A DNA stretch of 64,000 nt from Streptomyces sp. NBC_00344 (GCF_036088315.1 NZ_CP107996.1:5229501-5293500); one strand, 5' to 3'. Shown: positions 44,353-53,878, numbered from the stretch's first letter. Translations and numbers: made by a program. Notes: generated by a model from the letters alone, not told the origin.

Positions 44353-45072
44353 ATGACGGACCGCAAGTGTGAACTCGCCGCAAATCTGGCACGGGTGGAG
44401 GAGCGGATCGCCTCCGCCTGTGCGTCCGCGGGACGCGAGCGGGAGGAGGTGACCCTCATCGTGGTCACCAAGACCTACCCCGCGAGCGATGTCCGGCTGC
44501 TCTCCGCCCTCGGGGTGCGGCAGGTCGCGGAGAACCGCGACCAGGACGCCGCGCCCAAGGCCGCCGAATGCGCGGAACTCCCGCTCAACTGGCACTTTGT
44601 GGGTCAATTGCAGACCAATAAGGTGCGTTCTGTGGCGAGTTACGCCCATACGGTGCAGTCGATCGACCGCGCGAGACTTGTCACAGCGCTCTCCGGCGCG
44701 GCGGTGCGGGAGGAGCGCGAGCTGGGCTGTCTGATCCAGGTGGCACTCGACGCGGAATCGGGTGCGCGGGGCGAGCGCGGTGGCGTCGCACCGGACGGAG
44801 TCGAGGAGTTGGCCGCTCGGGTGGCCGATGCTCCGGGGTTGCGGCTCGACGGGCTGATGACCGTCGCACCGCTGGCCGGGCCCTACGCGGGACGGCAACA
44901 GGCGGCATTCGAGCGGCTGATGGAAATCTCATCCGGCCTGCGCGCGGCCCATCCGGCTGCGAACATGGTGTCGGCGGGGATGAGTGCGGATCTCGAAGAG
45001 GCGGTGACGGCGGGTGCGACACATGTCCGCGTCGGCACTGCGGTACTCGGTGTCCGCCCTCGGCTCGGGTAA
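44353..45072 (+). CDS. yggS: YggS-family pyridoxal phosphate homeostasis protein
   Basis: A 239-residue single-domain PLP-binding protein with the fold of alanine racemase's barrel. PLP-binding Lys40 lies in IVVTKTYP. The family's [11 protein letters not shown] and [15 protein letters not shown] segments are intact. It buffers PLP and affects amino acid balance in other bacteria. It lies 6 bases after pgeF, in the position it occupies in most Gram-positive dcw clusters. Confidence 0.93.
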   Translation: MTDRKCELAANLARVEERIASACASAGREREEVTLIVVTKTYPASDVRLLSALGVRQVAENRDQDAAPKAAECAELPLNWHFVGQLQTNKVRSVASYAHTVQSIDRARLVTALSGAAVREERELGCLIQVALDAESGARGERGGVAPDGVEELAARVADAPGLRLDGLMTVAPLAGPYAGRQQAAFERLMEISSGLRAAHPAANMVSAGMSADLEEAVTAGATHVRVGTAVLGVRPRLG

Positions 45073-45212
45073 CGTCGCGAAGCAAGTCGGACCACAGCAG
45101 AAAATATGGTCATTTCCGCCGATTGGTGGACAGACCTAGTGGATCGCGGGCACTTGGTGACACTGTGACATTGGCACAAGGGCGATCCACCACAGAGCGG
45201 AGGACTCAGAGA

Positions 45213-45818
45213 ATGGCCGGCGCGATGCGCAAGATGGCGGTCTACCTCGGCCTCGTGGAGGACGATGGTTACGACGGCCCGGGGTTCGACCCCGACGACG
45301 AGTTCGAACCCGAGCCGGAGCCCGAGCGGGACCGGCGGCGGCACCAGCCCCCACATCAGTCACAGCAGGACGAACCGGTGCGAATGGTGCAACCGCCCGC
45401 CCAGCGCGAGCCAGTTGCGCTACCGGCGGAAAGCGGACGTCCTGCGCGAATCGCCCCCGTGGCGTCCATCACACCTGAACGCCCGAGTATGGAGAAGAAC
45501 GCCCCGGTGATCATGCCCAAGGTTGTGTCCGAGCGGGAGCCCTACCGCATCACCACGCTGCACCCCCGGACCTACAACGAGGCCCGTACCATCGGGGAAC
45601 ACTTCCGCGAGGGCACTCCGGTGATCATGAATCTCACGGAGATGGACGACACGGACGCGAAGCGACTTGTCGACTTTGCGGCAGGACTTGTCTTCGGTCT
45701 CCATGGCAGCATTGAGCGGGTGACGCAGAAGGTGTTCCTGTTGTCGCCTGCTAACGTCGATGTCACGGCGGAGGACAAGGCCCGTATCGCAGAGGGCGGT
45801 TTCTTCAACCAGAGCTGA
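45213..45818 (+). CDS. sepF: Cell division protein SepF
   Basis: A 201-residue FtsZ membrane anchor. An N-terminal amphipathic helix ([14 protein letters not shown]) is followed by an acidic, then Pro/Gln-rich linker (FEPEPEPE) and the C-terminal SepF domain ([45 protein letters not shown]). The ATG at 45213 follows GCGGAGGAC; the ATG at 45225 is an alternative that would place the amphipathic helix at the very start. A 140-base gap upstream suggests its own promoter; a GACAC motif lies there at 45159-45163. Confidence 0.94.
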   Translation: MAGAMRKMAVYLGLVEDDGYDGPGFDPDDEFEPEPEPERDRRRHQPPHQSQQDEPVRMVQPPAQREPVALPAESGRPARIAPVASITPERPSMEKNAPVIMPKVVSEREPYRITTLHPRTYNEARTIGEHFREGTPVIMNLTEMDDTDAKRLVDFAAGLVFGLHGSIERVTQKVFLLSPANVDVTAEDKARIAEGGFFNQS

Positions 45819-45888
45819 GACGAGACACCGGGACACCCCGGCCGGGAGGCCGGAAGAACAAGAGCGTCAGGGGAGAGGGAAGCGCGAG

Positions 45889-46173
45889 ATGGGCATCGCA
45901 TTGGATGTGGTCTACATCGCGCTGATGTGTTTCCTCATCGTGTTGATCTTCCGGCTTGTCATGGACTACGTCTTCCAGTTCGCCCGCTCATGGCAACCTG
46001 GTAAGGCGATGGTGGTCGTTCTGGAGGCCACCTACACTGTCACCGATCCACCGCTCAAGCTTCTGCGGCGGTTCATTCCGCCGCTGCGTCTCGGGGGCGT
46101 GGCACTCGACCTGTCCTTCTTCGTTCTGATGATCATCGTCTACATCCTGATCAGCATTGTGAGCCGGGTGTGA
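45889..46173 (+). CDS. sepG: SepG/YlmG-family (YggT) membrane protein
   Basis: A 94-residue protein with two membrane helices (about 5-27 and 73-92) joined by a loop carrying FRLVMDYVFQFAR and the family's DPPLKLLRRFIPPLRLGG. In S. coelicolor the homologue SepG helps place SsgB and FtsZ and affects nucleoid shape during sporulation. The ATG at 45889 follows GGGGAGAGGG. It lies between sepF and divIVA. Confidence 0.9.
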   Translation: MGIALDVVYIALMCFLIVLIFRLVMDYVFQFARSWQPGKAMVVVLEATYTVTDPPLKLLRRFIPPLRLGGVALDLSFFVLMIIVYILISIVSRV

Positions 46174-46222
46174 ACGATTCGGTCCTGCCGACTGCCGACG
46201 ACTACGTAGAGGTGAAGAAGAG

Positions 46223-47464
46223 ATGCCGCTGACCCCCGAGGACGTGCGGAACAAGCAGTTCACGACCGTCCGGCTGCGAGAAGGCTATGACGAGGACGAG
46301 GTTGATGCCTTCCTCGACGAGGTCGAAGCCGAACTGACCAGGCTGCTCCGTGAGAACGAGGATCTGCGCGCCAAGCTGGCAGCCGCCACGCGAGCCGCCG
46401 CGCAGAATCAGCAGCAGCAGGGCATGCGCAAGCCGGAGCAGCAGGACGGCCGCGGCGGTCCCAACTCCCCGGTGCCCGCCGCCATATCCGGTCCACCGCA
46501 GGTCCAGCAGCAGCCGCAGATGGGACCGCCCCAGCTTCCGGGTGGCCAGCCGCAGTTGCCTGCAGGTCCTGGCGGTCACGGTCCCCAGGGCCAGCACGGT
46601 CCGGGGCCCCAGGGGCAGCACGGTCCCGGCCCGCAGGGCCAGCACGGCCCGGGCCCGATGGGTCAGGGTCCGATGGGTGGCCAGGGCCAGCTCGGCCCCG
46701 GCCCGATGGGTCAGGGTCCGATGGGCCAGGGCCCCATGGGCGGCCAGGGACAGCTGCAGGGTCCGATGGGTGGCCAGGGCCAGCTCGGCCAGGGCCCCAT
46801 GGGCGGCCCGATGGGCGGCCACGGCGGTCCCCCGCAGATGCAGCAGCAGGGCCCCGGCGGCGACAGTGCCGCGCGAGTGCTCTCGCTGGCACAGCAGACG
46901 GCCGACCAGGCGATCGCGGAGGCCCGTTCCGAGGCCAACAAGATCGTCGGCGAGGCACGCAGCCGCGCCGAGGGCCTGGAGCGGGACGCCCGCGCCAAGG
47001 CCGACGCGCTGGAGCGGGACGCACAGGAGAAGCACCGCGTCGCGATGGGCTCGCTGGAGTCCGCCCGCGCCACGCTGGAGCGCAAGGTCGAGGATCTGCG
47101 CGGCTTCGAGCGTGAGTACCGGACGCGTCTGAAGTCCTACCTGGAGAGCCAGCTGCGTCAGCTGGAGACCCAGGCCGACGACTCGCTGGCCCCGCCGCGG
47201 ACCCCGGCGACCGCGTCGCTGCCGCCGTCGCCCTCGATGGCTCCGGCCGGCGCGGGCGCGATGGGACACACCCAGCACACGATGGGCGGCAGCCCTTCCA
47301 TGGGTGGCCAGCCGTCGATGGGCGGTCCTTCGTACGGCGGTCAGCAGCAGATGTCTCCGGCCATGACACAGCCGATGGCACCGGTGCGGCCGCAGGCGCC
47401 GCAGCCGATGCAGCAGGCACCTTCGCCGATGCGCGGCTTCCTGATCGACGAGGACGACAACTGA
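46223..47464 (+). CDS. divIVA: Polar growth protein DivIVA with Gly/Pro/Gln/Met-rich insert
   Basis: The essential tip-organising scaffold of Streptomyces, which marks hyphal poles and directs wall growth. The 413-residue protein has the conserved lipid-binding N-terminus (LTPEDVRNKQF, GYDEDEVDAFLDEVE) and a first coiled coil. A disordered insert of about 150 residues follows, made of GPMGQ, GPQGQH and GGQGQL repeats, then a second long coiled coil (about 225-325) that drives assembly. A Met/Gln/Pro-rich tail ends FLIDEDDN. It closes the dcw cluster, with a strong terminator 38 bases downstream. Confidence 0.95.
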   Translation: MPLTPEDVRNKQFTTVRLREGYDEDEVDAFLDEVEAELTRLLRENEDLRAKLAAATRAAAQNQQQQGMRKPEQQDGRGGPNSPVPAAISGPPQVQQQPQMGPPQLPGGQPQLPAGPGGHGPQGQHGPGPQGQHGPGPQGQHGPGPMGQGPMGGQGQLGPGPMGQGPMGQGPMGGQGQLQGPMGGQGQLGQGPMGGPMGGHGGPPQMQQQGPGGDSAARVLSLAQQTADQAIAEARSEANKIVGEARSRAEGLERDARAKADALERDAQEKHRVAMGSLESARATLERKVEDLRGFEREYRTRLKSYLESQLRQLETQADDSLAPPRTPATASLPPSPSMAPAGAGAMGHTQHTMGGSPSMGGQPSMGGPSYGGQQQMSPAMTQPMAPVRPQAPQPMQQAPSPMRGFLIDEDDN

Positions 47465-47502
47465 CGGCGGGCGCCCTGAGCGCACCACAGTCGGCAGGCT
47501 GA

Positions 47503-47543
47503 GGGCCGGGCCCCGGGGACATCCCCGGGGCCCGGCCCTTTTT
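47503..47543 (+). terminator. Intrinsic terminator of divIVA
   Basis: A perfect 16-bp stem, GGGCCGGGCCCCGGGG with its complement, has an ACAT loop and is followed by TTTTT. It is the clearest intrinsic terminator in the window. Confidence 0.92.
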
Positions 47544-47597
47544 GCGCGGCCGAGGCGTGGTCGCCGGGCCGGGGACAGCAGAAGGGCCCGGGACAGC

Positions 47598-47635
47598 GAA
47601 GGGCCCGGCCGGATATCCGATCCGGCCGGGCCCTT
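47598..47635 (-). terminator. Terminator hairpin of ileS
   Basis: A perfect 17-bp stem (GAAGGGCCCGGCCGGAT and its complement) with a 5-base loop begins 8 bases past the ileS stop. There is no U run. Together with the divIVA terminator it isolates the two convergent units. Confidence 0.8.
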
Positions 47636-47643
47636 CAGCCGTG

Positions 47644-50600
47644 CTACGCCTGCGTCTTACGGAGGCGGAACGTGAGGGACAGGCCCTCGTCGTCGAACGG
47701 TGCGCCGAACGTCGCGTCCCCCTCACCCTGTGCGTAGTCCAGCGCCAGTACCTCGTCGGCGATCAGCCCGGCATGCTCGGCGAGCGCCTCGGCGACCGCC
47801 GGGTCCGTGGCGGTCCAGCGGACCGCGATCCGGTCCGCCACATCCAGGCCGCTGTTCTTGCGTGCCTCCTGGATCAGCCGGATCGCGTCCCGGGCGAGGC
47901 CCGCCCTCCGGAGCTCCGGAGTGATCTCCAGATCCAGGGCGACCGTGGCGCCGGAGTCGGACGCCACCGACCAGCCCTCGCGCGGGGTTTCCGTGATGAT
48001 CACCTCGTCGGCCGCGAGTGTGACCTGCTCGCCGTCGACCGTCACCGAGGCGTTGCCCTCGCGCAGCGCCAGCGAGAGCGCTGCCGCGTCGGCCTCGGCC
48101 ACCGCCTTCGCCACTGCCTGGACGCCCTTGCCGAAACGCTTGCCCAGGGCACGGAAGTTGGCCTTGGCCGTGGTGTCGACCAGTGAGCCGCCGACCTCGG
48201 AGAGCGAGGCCAGCGACGAGACGTTCAGCTCCTCGGTGATCTGGGCGCGGAGTTCGGGTGTCAGGGACTCGAAGCCGGCCCCCGCGACCAGGGCGCGGGA
48301 CAGCGGCTGCCGGGTCTTGACCCCGGACTCCGCACGCGTCGCCCTGCCCAGCTCCACCAGCCGGCGCACCAGCACCATCTGGCGGGAGAGCGTCGGGTCG
48401 ATCGCGGAGAGGTCGGCCTCGGGCCAGCTGGAGAGGTGCACCGACTCCGGGGCCTCGGGGGCGACAGGTACGACCATGTCCTGCCAGACCCGCTCGGTGA
48501 TGAACGGCGTGAGCGGTGCCATCAGACGCGTCACCGTCTCGATGACCTCGTGCAGGGTGCGCAGCGCGGCCGGGTCGCCGTGCCAGAAGCGACGGCGCGA
48601 GCGGCGTACGTACCAGTTGGAGAGGTCGTCGACGAAGGCGGAGAGCAGTTTCCCGGCCCGCTGGGTGTCATAGGCGCCCAGCGACGTGGTGACCTGGTCC
48701 ACCAGCGCGTTGAGTTCGCTCAGCAGCCAGCGGTCCAGGACCGTGCGGTCCGCCGGCGCGGGGTCGGACGCGGACGGCGCCCAGCCGGAGGTGCGCGCGT
48801 AGAGGGCCTGGAAGGCCACCGTGTTCCAGTACGTCAGGAGCGTCTTGCGCACCACTTCCTGGATCGTGCCGTGGCCGACCCGGCGGGCCGCCCAGGGAGA
48901 GCCCCCGGCAGCCATGAACCAGCGCACCGCGTCCGCTCCGTGCTGATCCATGAGCGGGATCGGCTGAAGGATGTTGCCCAGGTGCTTGGACATCTTCCGG
49001 CCGTCCTCGGCGAGGATGTGGCCCAGGCACACGACGTTCTCGTAGCTCGACTTGTCGAAGACCAGGGTGCCGACCGCCATGAGGGTGTAGAACCACCCGC
49101 GCGTCTGGTCGATGGCCTCCGAGATGAACTGCGCCGGGTAGCGCCGCTCGAAGAGCTCCTTGTTCTGATACGGGTAGCCGTACTGCGCGAACGGCATCGA
49201 ACCCGAGTCGTACCACGCGTCGATGACCTCGGGCACCCGGGTCGCGGTCCGCGAGCACTGGGGGCAGCCGAAGGTGACCTCGTCGATGTACGGACGGTGC
49301 GGGTCGAGTTCCGACTGGTCGGTGCCGGTCAGATCGGTCAGCTCGGCGCGTGACCCGACGACCGTGAGGTGGTTCTCCTCGCAGCGCCAGATCGGCAGCG
49401 GGGTGCCCCAGTAGCGGTTGCGCGACAGCGCCCAGTCGACGTTGTTGTTCAGCCAGTCACCGAAGCGGCCCTGCTTGACGGAGTCGGGGAACCAGTTGGT
49501 CTTCTCGTTCTCCCGCAGCATCGCGTCCTTGACCGCGGTGGTCCTGATGTACCAGGACGGCTGCGCGTAGTAGAGCAGTGCGGTGTGACAGCGCCAGCAG
49601 TGCGGATAGCTGTGCTCGTACGGGACGTGCCGGAAGAGGACGCCGCGGGCCTGGAGATCGGCCACCAGGGTCTCGTCGGCCTTCTTGAAGAAGACACCCC
49701 CCACGAGCGGGACGTCCTCCTCGAAGGTCCCGTCCGGGCGGACCGGATTGACCACGGGCAGGCCGTACGCACGGCAGACCTTGAGGTCGTCCTCACCGAA
49801 GGCGGGGGACTGGTGGACGAGCCCGGTGCCGTCCTCGGTCGTGACGTATTCGGCGTTGACGATGTAGTGCGCACCGCCGGACCCCTTGCCGTCGCTGCCC
49901 TCGCCGGTGTCCGGGAAGTCGATCAGCGTGAACGGACGCTGGTACGTCCAGCGCTCCATCTCGGCACCGGTGAAACTTGGGCCGGTGACCTCCCAGCCCT
50001 CGCCCAGCGCCTTCTCGAGGAGCGGCTGGGCGACGACCAGCTTCTCCGTGCCGTCCGTCGCCACGACGTAGGTGACATCGGGATGCGCGGCGACCGCCGT
50101 ATTGGAGACCAGTGTCCAGGGAGTGGTCGTCCAGACCAGCAGCGAAGCCTCACCCGCGAGCGGTCCGCCGGTGAGCGGGAAGCGAACGAAGACGGAGGGG
50201 TCGACGACCGTCTCGTACCCCTGGGCCAGCTCATGGTCCGAGAGGCCGGTGCCGCAGCGTGGGCACCAGGGGGCCACCCGGTGGTCCTGGACCAGCAGAC
50301 CCTTGTTGAAGATCTCCTTCAGTGACCACCAGACGCTCTCGATGTAGCTGGGGTCCATGGTCCGGTAGGCGTCTTCGAGGTCGATCCAGTAGCCCATGCG
50401 CGTCGTCAGCTCGGCGAAGGCATCCGTGTGGCGGGTCACCGATGCGCGGCACTTGTCGTTGAAGGCCGCGATGCCGTACGCCTCGATCTCAGGCTTACCG
50501 CTGAAGCCGAGTTCCTTCTCCACCGCGAGCTCGACGGGCAGGCCGTGGCAGTCCCAGCCGGCCTTGCGGGGGACGTGGTAGCCCTGCATCGTGCGGAACC

Positions 50601-50820
50601 GCGGGAAGACGTCCTTGAAGACGCGGGCCTCGATGTGATGCGCGCCCGGCATCCCGTTGGCGGTGGGCGGTCCCTCGTAGAACACCCACTCGGGGCGCCC
50701 CTCGGACTGCTCCAGGGTCTTCGAGAAGACCTGGGCCTCGCGCCAGAAATCGAGCACGGCGTGCTCGAGGGCGGGCAGGTCGACCTGGGCGGGCACCTGT
50801 CGGTACAGCGGCGGTGTCAT
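47644..50820 (-). CDS. ileS: Isoleucyl-tRNA synthetase
   Basis: Charges tRNA-Ile with isoleucine. The 1,058-residue class I synthetase has the N-terminal substrate loop YEGPPTANGMPGAHHIEAR (HIGH-like motif at 61-64), the editing domain and KMSKH (609-613), and a C-terminal anticodon-binding region. The length and the HHIE/KMSKH variants suggest the eukaryote-like clade of actinobacterial enzymes rather than the E. coli type. The ATG at 50820 follows GGAGGAG. A T-box leader precedes it. It converges on divIVA. Confidence 0.95.
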   Translation of the reverse strand: MTPPLYRQVPAQVDLPALEHAVLDFWREAQVFSKTLEQSEGRPEWVFYEGPPTANGMPGAHHIEARVFKDVFPRFRTMQGYHVPRKAGWDCHGLPVELAVEKELGFSGKPEIEAYGIAAFNDKCRASVTRHTDAFAELTTRMGYWIDLEDAYRTMDPSYIESVWWSLKEIFNKGLLVQDHRVAPWCPRCGTGLSDHELAQGYETVVDPSVFVRFPLTGGPLAGEASLLVWTTTPWTLVSNTAVAAHPDVTYVVATDGTEKLVVAQPLLEKALGEGWEVTGPSFTGAEMERWTYQRPFTLIDFPDTGEGSDGKGSGGAHYIVNAEYVTTEDGTGLVHQSPAFGEDDLKVCRAYGLPVVNPVRPDGTFEEDVPLVGGVFFKKADETLVADLQARGVLFRHVPYEHSYPHCWRCHTALLYYAQPSWYIRTTAVKDAMLRENEKTNWFPDSVKQGRFGDWLNNNVDWALSRNRYWGTPLPIWRCEENHLTVVGSRAELTDLTGTDQSELDPHRPYIDEVTFGCPQCSRTATRVPEVIDAWYDSGSMPFAQYGYPYQNKELFERRYPAQFISEAIDQTRGWFYTLMAVGTLVFDKSSYENVVCLGHILAEDGRKMSKHLGNILQPIPLMDQHGADAVRWFMAAGGSPWAARRVGHGTIQEVVRKTLLTYWNTVAFQALYARTSGWAPSASDPAPADRTVLDRWLLSELNALVDQVTTSLGAYDTQRAGKLLSAFVDDLSNWYVRRSRRRFWHGDPAALRTLHEVIETVTRLMAPLTPFITERVWQDMVVPVAPEAPESVHLSSWPEADLSAIDPTLSRQMVLVRRLVELGRATRAESGVKTRQPLSRALVAGAGFESLTPELRAQITEELNVSSLASLSEVGGSLVDTTAKANFRALGKRFGKGVQAVAKAVAEADAAALSLALREGNASVTVDGEQVTLAADEVIITETPREGWSVASDSGATVALDLEITPELRRAGLARDAIRLIQEARKNSGLDVADRIAVRWTATDPAVAEALAEHAGLIADEVLALDYAQGEGDATFGAPFDDEGLSLTFRLRKTQA

Positions 50821-50821
50821 G

Positions 50822-51080
50822 GGTGAGCTCCTCCAACGGACGTTTCTCTCTCCGTCGGAGGGACGAGAGCCCGGTCGCTCCCGCGGTACCACCCTCCTTG
50901 GCCCCGGGTGTGTGCCCGTGGCCCCCTCATTGGGGTCGCGATGCCGGTTCTACTCGCCTGCTGGCTTTCTTCCGACGGCTCAGGGGTGATCTTCACATCG
51001 TGCCTGCCTCCGGGCTCTCACCGTCCCCGGATCGCTCATGGCCGCCTGCGACGCTACTCGTCCCATCCATGCCTTCCGCT
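50822..51080 (-). promoter_or_regulatory. T-box riboswitch of ileS, isoleucine specifier
   Basis: The minus strand carries the T-box bulge sequence UGGUACCGCGG (complement of 50881-50891), which pairs with the free tRNA acceptor end. The specifier is probably the AUC codon at 50990-50988 in GUGAAGAUCACC. The CGAGUAGAACCGG conserved segment lies between them. No terminator with a U run separates the T-box from the ATG, while a CCUCC stretch can mask the GGAGGAG ribosome site. This fits the translational T-boxes known from actinobacterial ileS genes. The 5' end is approximate. Confidence 0.88.
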
Positions 51081-51086
51081 GGCCTC

Positions 51087-51092
51087 AGTGTA
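51087..51092 (-). promoter_or_regulatory. Candidate -10 element of the ileS T-box transcript
   Basis: On the minus strand TACACT lies 7-12 bases upstream of the expected 5' end of the T-box leader. No good -35 hexamer is found at the right distance, so this is tentative. Confidence 0.4.
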
Positions 51093-51287
51093 CGGGCCTC
51101 CATCGGAGATGCCCGACCGTTTTTCACACATCGCCGGCACAGGTTCCTTGACCCGAATGGCCATAGGCGCTTCGTCCGGATTCCGTACGCGCCCGGGGCG
51201 CGGATTACCGGGCGGGGAGCTGGGCACAACGGATGGAGACCCGCCGTGTCGCAGCCGTGAGGAGGGCTGAACGGGCGGCGAGCCCCG

Positions 51288-51316
51288 TTGCCGCGCGGCT
51301 GGGGTCGACTTATCGT
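51288..51316 (+). promoter_or_regulatory. Candidate promoter of the DksA/TraR gene
   Basis: TTGCCG (51288-51293), a 17-base spacer and TATCGT (51311-51316) predict a transcript start near 51323, about 43 bases before the ATG. The remainder of the 51093-51287 gap shows no gene. Confidence 0.5.
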
Positions 51317-51365
51317 CCCAGCACGATTTGCGCGCAAGATCACAAAATGTGAAGGGGCCGCGGCC

Positions 51366-52196
51366 ATGGTGGCGAAGAAGACCGCCGAATCGAATCCGGC
51401 GTCCGCACGATCCACTGGTCCGTCGGCCGGAGACGCGGCAGGAGAGGAGCCACCGGGCGCCGACGAGAGCGCCGCCGGGAAACCCGCCGCGAAGAAGGCG
51501 GCGGCCGGTAAGGCGGCTGCGAAGAAAGCACCTTCGAAGAGGGCGCCCGCGAAGGAGGCGGCCACGAAGAAACCGGCCGCGAAGAAGGCGTCCGCCAGGA
51601 AGACCGCCGCCGCCCACAAGGCACCGGCCAGGAAGGCACCGGCCCACAGGGCGCCGGCGACGAAGGCCGCAGCCGCGGCCCAGGGGGCGGCCCAGGCCGC
51701 GGAACAGACGGAGGTCAGGACAGTGGTTGCGAAGAAGACAGCCAGGGGGAGCGCCGCCGGAAAGCGGTCCACCGCCGGTATCGCTGCGGCCGTGCCGCCC
51801 GGTGAGCTGCCCGTACGTCCCGGCGAGGACCCGTGGACCCCGGAGGAGGTCGCCGAGGCCCGTGCCGGGCTGCAGAGTGAGGACCTGAGGCTGGGCTCCG
51901 AGATCGCCGCGGCCGAGGCGGCGCTCGCCGGGCTGATGCGGGACTCGGGGGACGGCGCCGGCGACGACCAGGCCGACACCGGGACCAAGAACATCACCAG
52001 GGAGAGCGAGCTGGCGCTCGCGGCCAACGCCCGCGAGATGCTGGAGCAGACGGAGCGGGCGCTCGAGCGGCTCGACGCCGGGACCTACGGGCTCTGCGAG
52101 AACTGCGGCAACCCCATCGGGAAGGCACGTATGCAGGCCTTCCCGCGCGCCACGCTCTGTGTCGAGTGCAAGCAGAAGCAGGAGCGCAGATACTGA
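51366..52196 (+). CDS. DksA/TraR zinc-finger protein with histone-H1-like N-terminal tail
   Basis: A 276-residue two-part protein. Residues 35-130 are almost only Lys, Ala, Pro and Arg, with repeated [18 protein letters not shown] and KPAAKKA units like eukaryotic histone H1 tails and bacterial H1-like proteins. The C-terminal 120 residues form a DksA/TraR coiled coil and a four-Cys zinc finger (Cys244, Cys247, Cys265, Cys268; CENC and CVEC). The coiled-coil tip has DQADTG where DksA has DxxDxA. It could bind the RNA polymerase secondary channel while the tail holds DNA or RNA; this is inference. The ATG at 51366 is not preceded by a strong ribosome site. Confidence 0.85.
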   Translation: MVAKKTAESNPASARSTGPSAGDAAGEEPPGADESAAGKPAAKKAAAGKAAAKKAPSKRAPAKEAATKKPAAKKASARKTAAAHKAPARKAPAHRAPATKAAAAAQGAAQAAEQTEVRTVVAKKTARGSAAGKRSTAGIAAAVPPGELPVRPGEDPWTPEEVAEARAGLQSEDLRLGSEIAAAEAALAGLMRDSGDGAGDDQADTGTKNITRESELALAANAREMLEQTERALERLDAGTYGLCENCGNPIGKARMQAFPRATLCVECKQKQERRY

Positions 52197-52269
52197 CCAG
52201 GCAGGGAGAGTTTCCGGCGCCGGTGTGTCGTACCCTCGTCCTCAGTCAGGTACTAGGGGAGGGACTCAC

Positions 52270-52887
52270 GTGGCAGAGGCGGAGCGCATCATCGGTACGC
52301 CGGACATTCCCGGGGCCGCAGGGGCCGAGCCGGAGGGGCCCTCCGGGGAGCGGCTGCCGGAGGACCCGCCGGCCGGCGCCGCGGACGCCGAGCAGCCGCG
52401 GGGCAGACGCAGACTCATGGTGCTCTTCGCCGTGGCGATCTTCGCTTATCTGCTGGACCTGGTGAGCAAGACGATCGTGGTCGCCAAGCTGGAGCACCAC
52501 GCGCCGGTCAAGGTGGTGGGCGATCTGCTGAAGTTCGAGGCGATCCGCAATCCCGGTGCGGCCTTCGGCGTGGGTGAGGCCTTCACGGTGATCTTCACCT
52601 GTATCGCCGCGGTCGTGATCTTCGTGATCGCCCGGCTGGCGCGGAAGCTCTACAGCTTGCCGTGGGCCATCGCCCTCGGTCTGCTGCTCGGCGGCGCACT
52701 GGGTAATCTCACCGACCGGATCTTCCGCTCGCCCAGTGCCTTCCAGGGTGCGGTCGTCGACTTCATCGCACCGGCGCACTTCGCGGTGTTCAATCTCGCC
52801 GACTCCTCGATCGTCTGCGGCGGGATCCTGATTGTGCTGCTCTCCTTCAAGGGCCTGGACCCCGACGGCACCCTCCACAAGGACTGA
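52270..52887 (+). CDS. lspA: Lipoprotein signal peptidase (signal peptidase II)
   Basis: A 205-residue membrane aspartyl protease that cleaves lipoprotein signal peptides after lipidation. Four membrane helices follow a 48-residue hydrophilic N-terminal extension that E. coli LspA lacks. Catalytic Asp149 lies in GNLTDRI and Asp178 in FNLADSS; the NPGAAFG motif is present. The GTG at 52270 follows GGGGAGGG. It leads an lspA-rluD-GNAT gene string. Confidence 0.93.
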   Translation: MAEAERIIGTPDIPGAAGAEPEGPSGERLPEDPPAGAADAEQPRGRRRLMVLFAVAIFAYLLDLVSKTIVVAKLEHHAPVKVVGDLLKFEAIRNPGAAFGVGEAFTVIFTCIAAVVIFVIARLARKLYSLPWAIALGLLLGGALGNLTDRIFRSPSAFQGAVVDFIAPAHFAVFNLADSSIVCGGILIVLLSFKGLDPDGTLHKD

Positions 52888-52936
52888 GACACCTCCGGCG
52901 GGTCGGCGGGCACTCAGGGCAAGGCATACTCGACGA

Positions 52937-53878
52937 GTGAGTACAGTTCCCGAGATCCGCACCCTGCCCGTTCCCGACGGCCTGGAGGGCGAGCGCGTCG
53001 ACGCCGCCATCTCCCGTATGTTCGGGTTTTCCCGTACCAAGGCGGCCGAGCTTGCCGCGGCGGGAAAGGTGCAGGTCGACGGGTCAGTGGTCGGGAAGTC
53101 CGAACGGGTGCACGGCGGCGCCTGGCTCGAGGTCGTGATGCCGCAGGCCGCCCCTCCGGTGCAGATCGTCGCCGAGCCCGTCGAGGGCATGGAGATCGTC
53201 CATGACGACGACGACATCGTGGTCATCCTGAAGCCCGTGGGTGTCGCCGCCCACCCGAGCCCCGGCTGGACCGGGACCACCGTCATCGGCGGTCTCGCCG
53301 CGGCCGGCTACCGGATCTCCACATCGGGCGCCGCGGAGCGCCAGGGCATCGTGCACCGGCTGGATGTCGGCACATCGGGCCTGATGGTCGTCGCCAAGTC
53401 GGAGCGCGCCTACACCCTGCTCAAGCAGCAGTTCCGGGAGCGCACGGTCGACAAGCGCTATCACGCACTGGTGCAGGGCCACCCGGACCCGATGAGCGGG
53501 ACGATCGACGCACCCATCGGGCGCCACCCCCAGCACGACTACAAGTGGGCCGTGACGGCCGAGGGCAAGCCGTCCGTCACGCACTATGACCTGATCGAGG
53601 CGTTCCGGGCCGCGTCACTCCTGGACATCAAGCTGGAGACCGGGCGCACCCACCAGATCCGGGTCCATATGTCCGCCCACCGTCACCCCTGTGTCGGAGA
53701 CACCACGTACGGCGCCGATCCGACCATGGCGAAGCGGCTCGGGCTGACGCGCCAGTGGCTGCACGCGATGCGGCTCGGTTTCGAACATCCGGCGGACGGC
53801 CGGTGGGTCGAGTTCGAGAGCGAGTACCCGGAGGATCTGCGGAAGGCTCTCGACGTGATCCGGGCGGAGAGCGAGTGA
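52937..53878 (+). CDS. rluD: RluA/RluD-family 23S rRNA pseudouridine synthase
   Basis: A 313-residue enzyme with an N-terminal S4 RNA-binding domain (about 18-80) and the RluA catalytic domain, in which Asp143 in [11 protein letters not shown] is the nucleophile. [14 protein letters not shown] is also conserved. It usually follows lspA in many bacteria. The GTG at 52937 lies 49 bases after lspA, and its stop overlaps the next gene by 4 bases. Confidence 0.92.
   Translation: MSTVPEIRTLPVPDGLEGERVDAAISRMFGFSRTKAAELAAAGKVQVDGSVVGKSERVHGGAWLEVVMPQAAPPVQIVAEPVEGMEIVHDDDDIVVILKPVGVAAHPSPGWTGTTVIGGLAAAGYRISTSGAAERQGIVHRLDVGTSGLMVVAKSERAYTLLKQQFRERTVDKRYHALVQGHPDPMSGTIDAPIGRHPQHDYKWAVTAEGKPSVTHYDLIEAFRAASLLDIKLETGRTHQIRVHMSAHRHPCVGDTTYGADPTMAKRLGLTRQWLHAMRLGFEHPADGRWVEFESEYPEDLRKALDVIRAESE

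Noticed and set aside
42418..44898. An 826-codon minus-strand frame opposite ftsZ-pgeF-yggS
   Set aside because: The three plus-strand genes are unmistakable, and the antisense translation is Ser/Ala/Pro/Thr-rich noise.
46575..46830. Repeats in divIVA as a CRISPR or mobile-element trace
   Set aside because: They code in frame for Gly/Pro/Gln-rich protein between two coiled coils.
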